Shown piece after piece: positions 48,893 through 59,537 of a stretch of 64,000 bases of DNA (within the stretch, counting starts at the first letter, position 1; each line of letters opens with the position of its first letter). This DNA comes from Rhopalosiphum padi (taxonomy: Eukaryota > Arthropoda > Insecta > Hemiptera > Aphididae), in NCBI RefSeq assembly GCF_020882245.1, contig NC_083598.1, forward strand, positions 87,487,714-87,551,713. The letters are read 5' to 3'. Made by a program: the position numbers and the translations under genes. The notes beneath the pieces were generated by a model. That model was not told the DNA's origin. It did no database searches and saw nothing but the letters and a program-made list of their open reading frames with translations.

Positions 48893-49505
48893 CTATATTT
48901 TCGTCATACGAGCGTACACAGTATTGGTATGCATCGATGTTTTGATTCCAATATACATGCCTAGTATTTTCGTAGTATTTTCTTTATCGCTAAAATTGTT
49001 ATTAACACCTGAATTTGCGCCATTAACGTCTTTTAATAATCTATGATCGTTACTAGACCATTTGCGTAATTCCATACCGGCCTTATTTAAAACTGTTATC
49101 AAATCGTCATGTAATTTAAATGCTTCCGATAGTGTCGCTGCGCCGCCAAGGAAGTCATCAACGTAAAAATATTGATTTAAAGCGCGACCGGCTTCGGGAT
49201 ATCGGGAAGCTTCATCATTTGATAGTTTATTTAAACACGCCGTAGCCAAATAAGACGCGGTAATTACGCCATATGTTACTGTTTTCAAACAATACGTACT
49301 TAAAGGCTGGTCGGGGTTTTCACGCCATAAGATACGTTGATAATCGCGTTGGCTTTCAGTGACCCAAATCTGTATATACATTTTTTTTATATCCGCACTA
49401 ATGGCATATCTATGCGTTCGAAATCGAGCCATTATAGAGACCAACTCCTCTTGTATATACACGGTCCTTTTAACAGCACGTCGTTTAAGCTAAGATTAGT
49501 GATTA
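48893..49505 (-). pseudogene. BEL/Pao reverse transcriptase, partial
   Basis: The minus strand shows SLNDVLLKGP near 49480, then after a one-base frame change RFRTHRYAISADIKKMYIQI (first catalytic aspartate), TVTYGVITASYLATACL, and NQYFYVDDFLGG with the YVDD catalytic pair near 49150-49175. The reading then continues to about 48893. The 5' part of the domain and all of gag/protease are absent. Confidence 0.9.
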
Positions 49506-49510
49506 AGTTT

Positions 49511-49924
49511 TTCTAAATATAATTTTTATATTCGTGGGATATACAAATATGTATATAGGTACAAATTTACAAAACAAAAAATATTTTAATTTAAGAAAAT
49601 GCGAAAAAGTGTCGCGATCGACTCAAATTCATCTCGCGATCGACTGGTTGGCCACCCCTTATATTATAAAGTGTGTGCTTGTTTACATGAATAGCATTTT
49701 ACTTCGCCGGTGGCGGCAAACACGCTCGATTTTGCCTTTTTGTTCGCATTTGTTTTACGATTATTGTTTTCGAATGTTAACGCATTAATTTGTTGAGACG
49801 TCTCCACTGCCTCTAAATAATAACTATATTAAAAACGAGATTATCACAGTTATATTAACAACCTTTTTTTTTTTTTTGGTCAATACCTAGAAAATCTCGA
49901 AGGTTGATCACAAGACGATTAAAG
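49511..49924. other. Breakpoint region between BEL/Pao and the secreted-protein array
   Basis: Contains TCGCGATCGACT twice (about 49613 and 49639) followed by GGTTGGCCACCCCTTAT, which looks like the right end of a hAT MITE whose left end is missing. A T run of about 13 bases at 49866-49878 then marks the border of the first array module. Confidence 0.5.
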
Positions 49925-50760
49925 TTAGCCACCCATGATGTAGGCAGTTGCGAAATGCAGCGATTGGGTGGAATCAAAGTAGAAGACATTCAATGGTATC
50001 GTAAGACCGAACAGAGAGACAACGGAGTTCGACAGAACAAACATAAGTATTGTATTTCGGTTATTGTATATTAAATTACGGTATTTATAATAATATTTCG
50101 ATTGTGCGGCGTGTTCCGTGGACAATAAGCGCTGTGTGGCAATAATTCTCTCGAAGTTGAGAAATGTATTATAGTGCCCAGTGTTTAAAACCAACGATAT
50201 TGTTGATGTTATAATTTGTATGTGTGATAATCACTGTTGGACTAACACTAAAATTTAAATCCGTAAATCTTCATATTTATATCCAAACTCCTGCGGTGTA
50301 TGCGGTCGTGGCACACATTTATATTTTGTATTTGTATCATTAATTATTAATGTCAACTGTTATGTACAATAAATTTTAATGACAAAAATCACCTATATAT
50401 TATAAAAATTAATTGATATTTATAGCGATTTCAATTTGTTTTTTTATCGTCTGAGGTTGCACAGTACCAAATTATTAAAAATAGTTTTTACAAATCATAA
50501 AAATGAATTAACACACTTAACTATATTTTACTATACCTACCTGCCATACAAAAGTATAAAATTTGACAGTATTATGATCATTCCTCGACAATGTTTATTT
50601 ATTGTATACGTTTTATTTTTGTATTTGGAAATTTAGCATTTTAGTATATATTAGTATTTATGGTAATGTATAATAATAATTACCTTCTTCTTGTATATTT
50701 CAATATTTTATTTTTTATTTTTATTTAAATCAAAAATATTACTGGGCCTCACTGAGAGAA
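49925..50760 (-). pseudogene. Truncated secreted-protein module P1 (promoter, leader and signal peptide only)
   Basis: On the minus strand an ATG near 50041 opens MFVLSNSVVSLFGLTIPLNV, clearly homologous to the signal peptide of the two intact genes. It then runs into unrelated residues (HFATAYIMGG) and a stop at 49925, with no cysteine domain. Upstream the 5' leader, a TATA box (tatttatat at 50274-50282, read as ATATAAATA on the minus strand) and distal sequence to about 50760 are retained. The segment 50040-50760 is almost identical to 56795-57540. Its right edge carries TGGGCCTCACTGAGAGAACT near 50743 facing GTGGAGGCCCAG. Confidence 0.75.
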
Positions 50761-51835
50761 CTCGTGTGGAGGCCCAGGGTTGGTACTTTGAGGGGTCAAA
50801 ACTGAAAAATTTCCTGTAGTTTTCAAAAGTGTCAGGAAAAACTCTGAAAAATAACTGAAAAACAAGAATTTTTACGCATAACCACTTTTTGACAAAATCG
50901 ATTTTTTTATTTTGTTGTAACTCTAAAACGGATCATTGTAAATACTTGAAAGTTTCACGAAATTTTAATATCAGCATTATCTATTTACGATTAAATTTTC
51001 AAAATATTTAGAATTTTTTTTAACTATTTATAAGCCATTGAAATTTTTTTTTTGAAATACTAATAAAAATATTTGTCTTATCAAAAATCATTAAAATTTA
51101 GTACAAGGTTTATTGTAAGTTGTATTAATCGTAGTAAAAAAAAAAAAAATTAAAAATTGTATGAGCGTATAAAATGAAAATTTTTTTCGAAATCAAATAA
51201 AATATCGATATATTACAATTTAAATGTAAGAAATAATAACAGAATATCCTACTAATTATCATTGACTGATAAATCATTTCCGTTCAGAATCGTTTTTCGT
51301 ATACGACGATCCCTGTCATTACATTCAAATTTAACACATACGTTATAGTGACCGGTGACCTACCCTCCATCTCTACTATTCAGCAGAGCGATACCCAATT
51401 TCCCACCTTTTGAATATTAAAACTTAGAGGACATATATTCAGAATTGCTGAGATTTTTTTAATAGTAAAAAATTTATTATTTTGTTGTGTTATATAATTC
51501 GGGTATCTAACGAAGAAACTCTTATTCCCGATACTTTAATACTTTTATATCCAACTCAAAATAGGTACAACATGATAAAGCTTTACAACATTTGTATTTC
51601 TGATACGACGAGCGTCAAAATGTCGTTTAGGATAAAATAAAAAGCACATAATATATTATATAAGATAGAGTTTATTTTAATATTAATTGAATAATATATA
51701 TTGTGTATCAAATACACAATATAATTTTACAATAATTTAGGGACTCGACTAAATCAATAACACAATAATAATAACGTACATTAATTAAACAATAAAATTG
51801 AATAACAATAATATAATTTCAGTGATTTTTTTTTT
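50761..51835. other. Spacer between module P1 and the first intact secreted gene
   Basis: Contains a dispersed repeat (about 50780-51065) shared with 58978-59270, including TTTTTGACAAAATCGATTTT and AAATTTTCAAAATATTTAGA. From 51640 on it is homologous to the 3' flank of the second intact gene (59318 onward). Confidence 0.6.
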
Positions 51836-51841
51836 TTTATT
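51836..51841 (-). terminator. Candidate poly(A) signal of secreted gene 1
   Basis: TTTATT on the plus strand is AATAAA on the minus strand, 161 bases after the stop. An equivalent site is present beyond gene 2 (59532-59537). Confidence 0.45.
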
Positions 51842-52001
51842 GATAAACAAATTGTCGGTGAACAGTTGACAAAGTCATTGAAGCGCCTAATTTCGTATGC
51901 AAAATAATTGTGTTAATTTCATAAACCGAGATGTCGTTTTAATGATTGGATGTATAAATATATATAATATATAATTTAGATTATGTTTTAACTTACCCTC
52001 A

Positions 52002-52397
52002 TTAAGATTGGTACGGAATCAAATTACAAGAATCATCGAACACTTTTGTCGGCATTTCACAATACATTTCGTTAACGTAGCCATTGTGAACGCACCTCCA
52101 ACATGAATGGTCGCACGTGCACATTTTCTTGTCATAACAATTATGCCTGCATTCAAATCTACTGGTGAACTGTTTGTCACCAGTAATAGTTTGTTCACAC
52201 TTGAAACTATACACAACACCTTTGTCGTTTTGGGTGCATTGTGCGTGATCGACCTTGTGGCTTCGAGAATTAATGCACTCTTGACAGGTATCAAAGGCCT
52301 CGAGGGTATCTCCCGATTCGGCGACATCAAAGTTAAAAACATTCAACAGCACCGTAAGAGTAAACACAGAGACGACGGCGTGCGACAGGAAAACCAT
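52002..52397 (-). CDS. Secreted cysteine-rich protein 1 (131 aa, 12 Cys), family not recognised
   Basis: A single uninterrupted frame of 131 codons. Residues 1 to about 27 (MVFLSHAVVSVFTLTVLLNV...) are a signal peptide. The mature part has twelve cysteines at 38, 41, 54, 67, 83, 87, 93, 95, 99, 102, 113 and 124, enough for six disulphides, with the dense core MCTCDHSCWRC. No membrane segment follows, so the product should be exported. It is 70 percent identical to the paralog at 59712-60107 (39 differences). The first 40 residues and the last 12 are almost unchanged, and the middle varies at 33 of 80 positions with every cysteine kept. The promoter has a TATA box and initiator (see 52620-52660). 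I cannot tie it to a named family. A rapidly evolving secreted factor, for instance a salivary effector, is an inference from pattern only. Confidence 0.85.
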   Translation of the reverse strand: MVFLSHAVVSVFTLTVLLNVFNFDVAESGDTLEAFDTCQECINSRSHKVDHAQCTQNDKGVVYSFKCEQTITGDKQFTSRFECRHNCYDKKMCTCDHSCWRCVHNGYVNEMYCEMPTKVFDDSCNLIPYQS

Positions 52398-53045
52398 ATT
52401 GTTTTTCGGTTGTGGAAATTATATTATGGTATTTATAATATTATTTCGATATATGTGACTTTTGCTCTTCAGTAGATCGGCGATGTTTGGCTAAAGTCTC
52501 TCGGAGTTGATATCGTGGTAATATACTTTATTACCGTGTGCAATAAATATTCACACACAGTTAATAAAACTAACAATATTGTTGATGTAATAATTTGTAT
52601 ATGTGATAATGATTGTTGGACTGACACTACAATTTCTATCCGTAAATTTCGTATTTATATCCAAACTCCTGTGGTGTGTGCGATAGTTGCGCACATTTAA
52701 TTGGTCGGATGTAAGTGCGATAGGGTTTATAAATCTATATTATCGTATATAAACATATATAAATTAAAATAATATAGATAAATACGGTGATTCCTCCTCT
52801 ATGAGTCAGATCGTGATATATGATTAAATTAATTTTAATTATAATAAATTATTCGATTCATGGATGTTTTAGATGCTGAAAACCTGTATTTGTATTATTA
52901 ATTAGTATTAATTACTAAGCTTGCATATTTTTTAATAACCATAAAAAATATAACTAAGTAAAATATAAATTCGTTGATGATTAATTTTTTATATAAATAT
53001 GTTAGTTGTATAATTTCATAAATAAAAACTTAATTTTATATAGAT
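52398..53045 (-). repeat. Duplicated 5' leader and upstream flank of secreted gene 1
   Basis: This segment matches 60108-60835 at about 95 percent by eye in the first 335 bases and continues, with a 60-70 bp insertion in the second copy near 60690-60750, up to TTAATTTTA around 53040. It defines the upstream limit of the duplicated unit. Confidence 0.8.
52620..52661 (-). promoter_or_regulatory. Core promoter of secreted gene 1 (TATA box plus arthropod initiator)
   Basis: On the minus strand ATATAAATA (plus 52652-52660) is followed about 33 bases later by TGTCAGTCC (plus 52618-52626), which matches the arthropod initiator TCAGT with A at 52622. The predicted 5' leader is about 225 bases without a splice signal. 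Sequence and spacing are repeated at gene 2. Confidence 0.7.
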
Positions 53046-53489
53046 TTTCCATTTATATTAATATAATAGTTATATTTAAATTATATACATATAATAAGCC
53101 ATCTTATCATATTCTTAATATATCCTTATACCATAATTTATAAAACATAGTATGATAAATATACAATTCTATAGTATTATTCTATAAAAAAATATATTCA
53201 TAAGTCGTAATTTTTTTAAACTATATATTCTATAGAACCAAGTTTACTATTAAACTCTTAGATCATAATATATTAGTATATTATATACATAGTATATATT
53301 ATACTAGTCTGATCTAAGATTAAACCACACAAATTGAATATTTATCACAACAACAAAAAATTTTAAATACCACAATCAACAACATATTATAAATTTATAA
53401 CACATACTAAAAATAATTTAACCAATTATAATAGAAAGTTCTTTATGTATAAAATATATACCAATCTTTTGTTATGGGCTTCTTCAGTT
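53046..53489. other. AT-rich spacer
   Basis: No gene or bounded repeat recognised. A weak inverted arrangement TAGATCATAATATATTAGTA...TACTAGTCTGATCTA is seen at 53260-53320. Confidence 0.5.
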
Positions 53490-54260
53490 ATCAGATTATT
53501 TTTTTTTTAAATGTTTAAATAAAGCATTTAAAGAAGAAATTTTTTTTCGAAGACGCCTTATATGGTTTCATTTAATACTTTAATTTTTCTTCTTTGGATC
53601 ATAACTTGGCATTTGGCCCTGTAAAACTGTTTTTTAGCACTTCTTGGAGTAGCTAAATTTGGAGTTTTAATATCCCCAATGAACGACTTTCTTTTATTTT
53701 TGCGTTTAGGTGTATCAAAATCTTGAGTTTCACTAGAAATTGAAACTTTAACTGGTGTTGATTGCTCAGACATAAGTGTATACTCAGGAATTGGAGACGG
53801 GCTATGTTTACGTTTAAGAATTTCTAAAATTATAAATAAAGACAAAATAGATATTTTCATGTGAGTAATTTAACTGTAGACAGTAAATCTATTAGGGTAA
53901 TACAGTAGAAGAAATCGTTCATATTTAATATTTATTACTTCGCTTTAATTGATCAGTATCTGCAGTAAGTGATATGTTCGTTGAGGTATTGGGAAGAGTT
54001 GAAGTTAAACTCGAACACATTCCAGATGTAGAACGATTTCCTGGTACATTGCACTCACTAAATATAACAATTTTGTTTAAAATAATTACTTTCAATATTT
54101 TGAGCTATAAGCACTTCTTCATATGTAGAGTAGGAATTGATCCACGTTTAATACATTTTTTGTGTTGTCCAGTATAACCGTGCTCTTCAAAATGAAATGA
54201 ACACAGCTTTCGGTTAGGTAAAATATATGATTCATTAAATTTACAAGCCTCCAATCATTT
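53490..54260 (-). pseudogene. THAP-domain / P-element-like transposase relic
   Basis: Minus-strand pieces read in order. At about 54250-54115, YILPNRKLCSFHFEEHGY followed by KRGSIPTLHM is the C-terminal half of a THAP zinc finger (C-x2-H and the AVPT-like box). A second exon (about 54057-53939) follows after TATTTAG. A third exon (from 53823) reads LKRKHSPSPIPEYT, then TPRSAKKQF and MIQRRKIKVLNETI. Just after the stop at 53558 another frame gives RLRKKISSLNALFK, so a frameshift splits the coiled coil that follows THAP in P-like transposases. The catalytic part is absent. Probably a decayed fragment; a divergent THAP host gene is less likely. Confidence 0.6.
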
Positions 54261-54589
54261 TAACCTTTGAACGGGCCGGGAACATAATATAATAATATGT
54301 ACACCCGGACACCAACTTATTGCACACCACTAACACCTAAAACCTTGATAATATATGACACTAGAATAGCTGGGTGTGTAGTGATGTTAATAGCTCGAAC
54401 AGCAGTGGTCGGGATTGCCGGGCAAATACTGTTGAGCCATTTAATGCTTGTTATGTAAAATGTATAAATGTATAAGTGTGTATATATTGTGTGTGTAAGA
54501 CTTAAAAACGATAGAAGTATAGAATACGGGTAACTCAATAATGATAACGCAGATTGCAAATATGGTAAAAAATATATAATAATAAATAG

Positions 54590-55075
54590 TTACGGCCCTT
54601 TTGGCCCAACAATGAAAAATAATAAAATAATAGTTGCCGGTTCGGCACAACCAATAATAAATAATAATATTATACAGCCAAGTATTAATAATAATGTATA
54701 ATACATTTTCAATTAGCACAACTTTAAAAAATACAAATAAAATAATAACTTAGAAATAACTCACAATTGTCGGTGCTCGGCTGGCCAGCTGCTGCCTAAT
54801 CTAGCGTATATAATTAATAATTTTACATACACAACAAAATAATAAATAATAAAAATGCAGCGATTAGCGCCCATATAAAAAATAATAAAAATGTGGCGAT
54901 TAGCGCCTACACAAATATAATAAAATTTTAATACGAAATGCGGTGATTAGCGCCTTTAAAAATTATAATAAAATATTAATACGGCGATTCGCACCGTATA
55001 TATATAATAATACAAATGTGGCGATTAGCGCACACAAATATATAAAAAAAAAACAATAAGGCGATTCGCGCCCTG
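54590..55075. repeat. Minisatellite of GC-rich palindromes in AAT-rich spacers
   Basis: Six units of the type GGCGATTAGCGCC or GGCGATTCGCGCC occur at about 54858, 54895, 54941, 54982, 55019 and 55060, spaced 37-46 bases, each a short palindrome within (AAT/ATA)n. Further left the same layout has other palindromic cores: CGGCCCTTTTGGCCC near 54593, GCCGGTTCGGC near 54636 and GGCTGGCCAGCTGC near 54779. Confidence 0.8.
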
Positions 55076-55555
55076 CACCAATTAATCACCAATAACACTA
55101 GTGGTGATGATATAATAATTAATAATATAAAAAGTGCGAATTTCGAAGGAAAACCAATTTGACGCACGCCTGTGCTTCCACGACTTACGGTACGATATCT
55201 TGTCGAGACTGATTGAATTGGCTGTAGCCCATTTGCGCCCAAAATAAAAAACTTAACACCCTGATTTATAGCCCAAATGCGCCCATTTTGTATGTAACGT
55301 TGCCGTTGTTGTTTAAAAATATACAATTCTATGTAAAATCAAAATTAAAAAAAAGTAATAATTTTAAAAATAATGTTAAATACTAAACAGTATACATATT
55401 ATATATACATATATATTATTTATATTGCATCAAAAATTTATTATTTTGTCAAAAATAATCAAAATTAATAATATAGGTACATTAGTCAATAATAAGAATG
55501 TTAATAACACAAAAAATAATTAAATTATAATAATATTAAAATAATCATACAGTTA

Positions 55556-55867
55556 TTATAAATTGATTCCCCGAAATTTATAAGACATTTTTTTTAAGTA
55601 TTCTATTTTATTTAAGTGTTTTCCTCTGTACTCATTCCACGCTTCATAAGTATGTTGTATTTTTTCTTTTTCCTCTTTACGTCGTGGTTTTATTTTACCC
55701 TTCTTGATTTCATTTATTTATAGATATGATTCTACTTGTATAAGTTTTAAATTTTCAATTACACTAGTCAATGGAGGATGAGGTGAATAAAATTGGGAGT
55801 TAAAGTGCTTGTGAAATGATTCAGCGCAATTTGTGGTGCGAGGTGCGTCGAGGATTAGCTTGGGAAA
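55556..55867 (-). pseudogene. MULE transposase C-terminal fragment
   Basis: The minus strand reads APRTTNCAESFHKHFNSQFY, the conserved R-T-N-N-x-A-E-S-x-H segment after the MULE catalytic domain. Then come VIENLKLIQVESYL, an in-frame stop, and RRKEEKEKIQHTYEAWNEY to a natural-looking stop at 55556. The catalytic core is not present upstream; the adjoining 55870-56140 is a different, GC-richer segment. Confidence 0.7.
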
Positions 55868-56181
55868 CGATCAAATATTATTTTAGATTTTATAGTTACA
55901 CGCCAATATACTCAATAAATGGCAACGTTGCACGATTTTCACCTGATCTGAATCAGGCGCATATGGGCTATGATTTTGGGCGCAAATGGGCTACGATAAA
56001 TGGGTTGCGCCGATTGAATTACGGCGGCTGTGCTAAATATTCGCGTTCCAGCCGGCCGACGTCGGACGACAAGGCGTCCTTGCATAATATTATATGTTAT
56101 ATAACTCACACGACAATAATAATTAAACAAAAATAAAATAATAAACAAATTATGTGTGCGTGTGTGTGTGACCAGCTATTC

Positions 56182-56794
56182 CATTATACGTTATTAAAGT
56201 ATATATAAACATATTATTTTTACGTATTTTATATTATTATGGGCTCAAACAACCATTATTACTGGATCTTTAGGAAATCTAAATATTTTAAAAAACATTT
56301 ATTTATTTAGAAATCTTCATTGTAATAATTATGCCACTATAAATGAATAATTAATTAATTAATTTACACCAGTAAAACTAATCCAGGATTTAATTTTACA
56401 GATTTTAATTTTTGAACAAAACACACATGCATTATAGTTAGCCATAATGTCAAAACTACAAAGGGAAGTTCTTTATTTAATTTGTTTAAGGTTGAATAAA
56501 TTAATAAGGTATCTACTATAATAATTTATAAGCGGTAGGCCGTAATAAGTTAGTTAATCCGCAATATAACGCTATAAATTATAATATTTGATATTATCTT
56601 AGATTATATTAATATATTATTAATATTATAATAATACCTATATTAAAATGATCCAGATAATAAACATGCGACGAGTAACCTCGAGCATGCGCAGATTAAG
56701 CACCTAATCAAGAGACTCGTCGCTGACATCGGCAACAACTTTTTGTATGGACATAATACGCCATGGCTCCATCCATAGTATATGGTCTAAGGCC
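56182..56794. other. Spacer left of module P2
   Basis: AT-rich to about 56640, then a GC-richer patch 56650-56790 (ATGCGACGAGTAACCTCGAG, GACTCGTCGCTGACATCGGC) with GACGAGT/GACTCGTC facing each other. It ends exactly where homology to module P1 begins. Origin unknown. Confidence 0.45.
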
Positions 56795-57540
56795 AGAACA
56801 AACATATTGTATTTCGGTTATTGTATATTAAGTCACGGTATTTATAATAATATTTCGATATGTGCGGCGTGTTCCGTGGACAATAAGCGCTGTGTTGCAA
56901 TAATTCTCTCGAAGTTGAGAAATGTATTATAGTGCCCAGTGTTTAAAACCAACCATATTGTTGATGTTATATAATTTGTATGTGTGATAATCACTGTTGG
57001 ACTAACACTAAAATTTAAATCCGTAAATCTTCATATTTATATCCAAACTCCTGCGGTGTATGCGATCGTGGCACACATTTATATTTTGTATTTGTATCAT
57101 TAATTATTAATGTCAACTGTTATGTGCAATAAATTTTAATGACAAAAATCACCTATATATTATAAAAATTAATTGATATTTATAGCGATTTCAATTTGTT
57201 TTTTTATTGTCTGAGGTTACACAGTACCAAATTATTAAAAATAGTTTTTACAAATCATAAAAATGAATTAACACACTTAATTACATTTTACTATACCTAC
57301 CTGCCATACAAAAGTATAAAATTTGAAAGTATTATTATCGTTCCTCGACAATGTTTATTTATTGTATACGTTTTATTTTTGTATTTGGAAATTTAGCATT
57401 TTAGTATAGTATTAGTATTTATGGTAATGTATAATAATAATTACCTTCCTTTTGTATATTTCAATATTTTATTTTTTCATTTTTATTTAAATCAAAAATA
57501 TTACTGGGCCTCACTGAGAGAACTCGTGTGGAGGCCCAGG
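56795..57540 (-). repeat. Module P2: promoter and leader copy without a coding region
   Basis: Almost identical to 50035-50760, covering the 5' leader, TATA box (57034-57042) and upstream flank. The homology starts at AGAACAAACAT, the reverse complement of the first codons ATG TTT GTT CT of P1, so the break removed the signal peptide just after the start codon. The frame at 57196-57396 mirrors one at 50436-50636 but neither resembles a known protein. Confidence 0.8.
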
Positions 57541-58289
57541 GTTGTATAAGTATACAGTATTTCTTAATAATAAATTACATATTATCTGAAATATAAGACA
57601 TAATAAATAGAAATACAAAGAAAATAACGTGATATATTAGATTATACAATATTTTAAATTTTAAATTTTAAACGCATTATATACATATTGGAGCCAAAGG
57701 GAAATATACTTTTTAAAAGAAGGTAAAGGCATATTAACTATATCAATAGGCAACAAGTTATATATCTGAGTTCCCAAGAAATAGTATAGTTTACGGACTC
57801 CGGTTTTTTTTTGGTCAATCTAAAGAAAAGTTATTGGCTGCGTGTCTATTGTTAACTTCATGGCTAATAGGAGATAATTGGTTGTGTTTTTTTTAAGTAT
57901 ATGGTAATAATTTTTATGCATAAATTGTTTATATCAACAACGTTAAAATCTTCATATAGTATTTTTGTTGGATATATCCAATCATTTTTACCCGCAATCC
58001 TAATAATTGCATTTTGGCATTTTTGAAACTAAACTAGTACATTATCATAAGTTCCTCCCCATCCTATTATGCCGTATGTAATTATTGATTCAAATAGTGT
58101 TAAATATATATTTCTCATTTCTTTTATTGGTAATATCTCACGTAATTGTTTTATTATGTATATCATTTAAAGTTTAAATTCTGAATGGTGAACCTATGTA
58201 GTGATTCTACAATAATGTGTGTTTTTTTTTTAATTTTTAATTAATTTTTTATTTTTTTGACTGTCATCACATTTTGGAATAGTAATAAT
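57541..58289. other. Spacer shared between modules P2 and P3
   Basis: From 57545 to about 57840 the sequence (TATACAGTATTTCTTAATAA onwards) matches 63727-64000, so it belongs to the duplicated unit and was probably lost from the first unit, where 50776 joins directly to sequence equivalent to 58978. No gene. Confidence 0.6.
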
Positions 58290-58921
58290 CAGGTTTGGGA
58301 TTTTCTAGCACTTAAAATTGCATAAATATGAGCTATAATATTACATTAAATATCGCTATATATGCGCTAAAAATATGCAACAAAAACAACAAAATATGCA
58401 AAAAAAAGGAAATTTATTAATTTAGAATGTTTTAATCAATTACAAATTATTCATATCAATATTTTAGTCACTCCGATTAGAACTCTTAAGGGCTGTAAAA
58501 AAAAGGACGAATTTGGACTGTATAAAATAAATTGACTATACAACGCATTTAACGTTCGTTCGTTGATAATCGACGATTAATAATCGCAGTAGGTAGTAAT
58601 TGTCAAAAAACCCAACAAAATCAGCAGATAACAAAGACGAACCAAATACCTAAAACGAATTTATCATAATAATTCGACTGACGATAATTTAAAAACACGT
58701 TTACTAAAATTTAATTTCATAAAATATGACTGATTTTGATTCAACAACATGTAAAAATGCAAAAAAGTCTCAAAAAGTCCAAAAAAGTACTAAAAACTAA
58801 AAATCACAAAATATGCAAAAAAAATTTAAGTTCTCTTACCATAAAACATATTTCTAGCTTACTCTACTATTTTTTCAGCGTCTCATAAGAATTATGCAAA
58901 TGCTATAAAATCCCAACCCTG
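58290..58921. mobile_element. hAT-type MITE (632 bp)
   Basis: Left end CAGGTTTGGGATTTTCTAGCA, right end TGCTATAAAATCCCAACCCTG: inverted repeats of about 20 bases with three mismatches. The exact 8-bp target duplication GTAATAAT is at 58282-58289 and 58922-58929. The interior has repeated ATGCAAAAA motifs and no transposase. Confidence 0.92.
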
Positions 58922-58929
58922 GTAATAAT

Positions 58930-59531
58930 GCTTTGACTTTTGACTTCAGCCTTTCTTTGAAAAGGAAAATTCATCTAGTTGGTACTTAGGGGGTCAAAAC
59001 TAAAAAATTTCTTGTAGTTTTAAAAAGCGTCAGCAAAAACTGAAAAAATAACTGAAAAGCAGGGATTTATATGCATAACCACTTTTTGACAAAATCGATT
59101 TTTTTATTTTGATGTAACTCTAAAACGAATCATTGTAAATACTTGAAAGTTTCACGAAATTTTAATATCAGCATTATCTATTTACGATTAAATTTTCAAA
59201 ATATTTAGAATTTTTTTTAACTATTTATAAGCCATTGAAATTTTCGATTTTTAAAAATTTTTTTTTTAATATACCAATAAAAAAAATTTGTCTTACCAAA
59301 AATAATAATAAACAACATGTTTAGGATAAAGTAAAAAGCACATAATATATATTATATGAGATAGGGTTATATTTTAGTATTCATTCAATAATACAAATAA
59401 TGGTATACGTATATCGATTACACAATATAATTTTACAATAGTTTAGGGATTTAATTAAATCAGTAATACAATAATAATAATGTAGATTAATTAGACAATA
59501 AAATTGAATAATAATAATATAATTTAGGTGA
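58930..59531. other. Spacer between the MITE and secreted gene 2
   Basis: 58978-59270 is the second copy of the dispersed repeat seen at 50780-51065. From 59318 it is the 3' flank of gene 2, homologous to 51640 onward. No gene. Confidence 0.6.
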
Positions 59532-59537
59532 TTTATT
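59532..59537 (-). terminator. Candidate poly(A) signal of secreted gene 2
   Basis: TTTATT on the plus strand, 175 bases beyond the stop, in the position equivalent to the site at gene 1. Confidence 0.45.

Larger units (their letters stand above)
46545..49510 (-). mobile_element. Decayed BEL/Pao LTR retrotransposon, internal part only
   Basis: Reading down the minus strand, the order is reverse transcriptase (49505-48893), RNase H and connection (about 48784-47900), integrase zinc region (about 47770-47519), an inserted MITE, and integrase core (47191-46560). This is the BEL/Pao pol order. Gag, protease and both LTRs were not found, so the copy is truncated at both ends. Frameshifts and stops break every domain. 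GC content is clearly higher than in the flanks, suggesting a fairly recent arrival compared with the surrounding sequence. Confidence 0.88.
54364..56181. mobile_element. Probable Mutator-like (MULE) element relic, boundaries uncertain
   Basis: The interval contains a MULE transposase C-terminal fragment (55556-55867) and a palindrome-rich minisatellite. GAATAGCTGG at 54364-54373 and CCAGCTATTC at 56172-56181 are facing 10-bp repeats, with GTGTG-type tracts just inside the first and at the second. They may mark the ends. No target duplication was found, so the limits are a guess. Confidence 0.4.

Noticed and set aside
52019..52342. 107-codon minus-strand frame overlapping gene 1 in another frame
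   Set aside because: No signal peptide, and it is fully explained by the overlapping intact gene.
52107..52475. Long plus-strand frame over secreted gene 1 (and 59754-60182 over gene 2)
   Set aside because: Both are antisense shadows; the minus-strand frame has the signal peptide, conserved cysteines and promoter.
55816..56136. 106-codon plus-strand frame in the MULE region
   Set aside because: Partly antisense to the MULE transposase fragment, and the rest resembles nothing I know.
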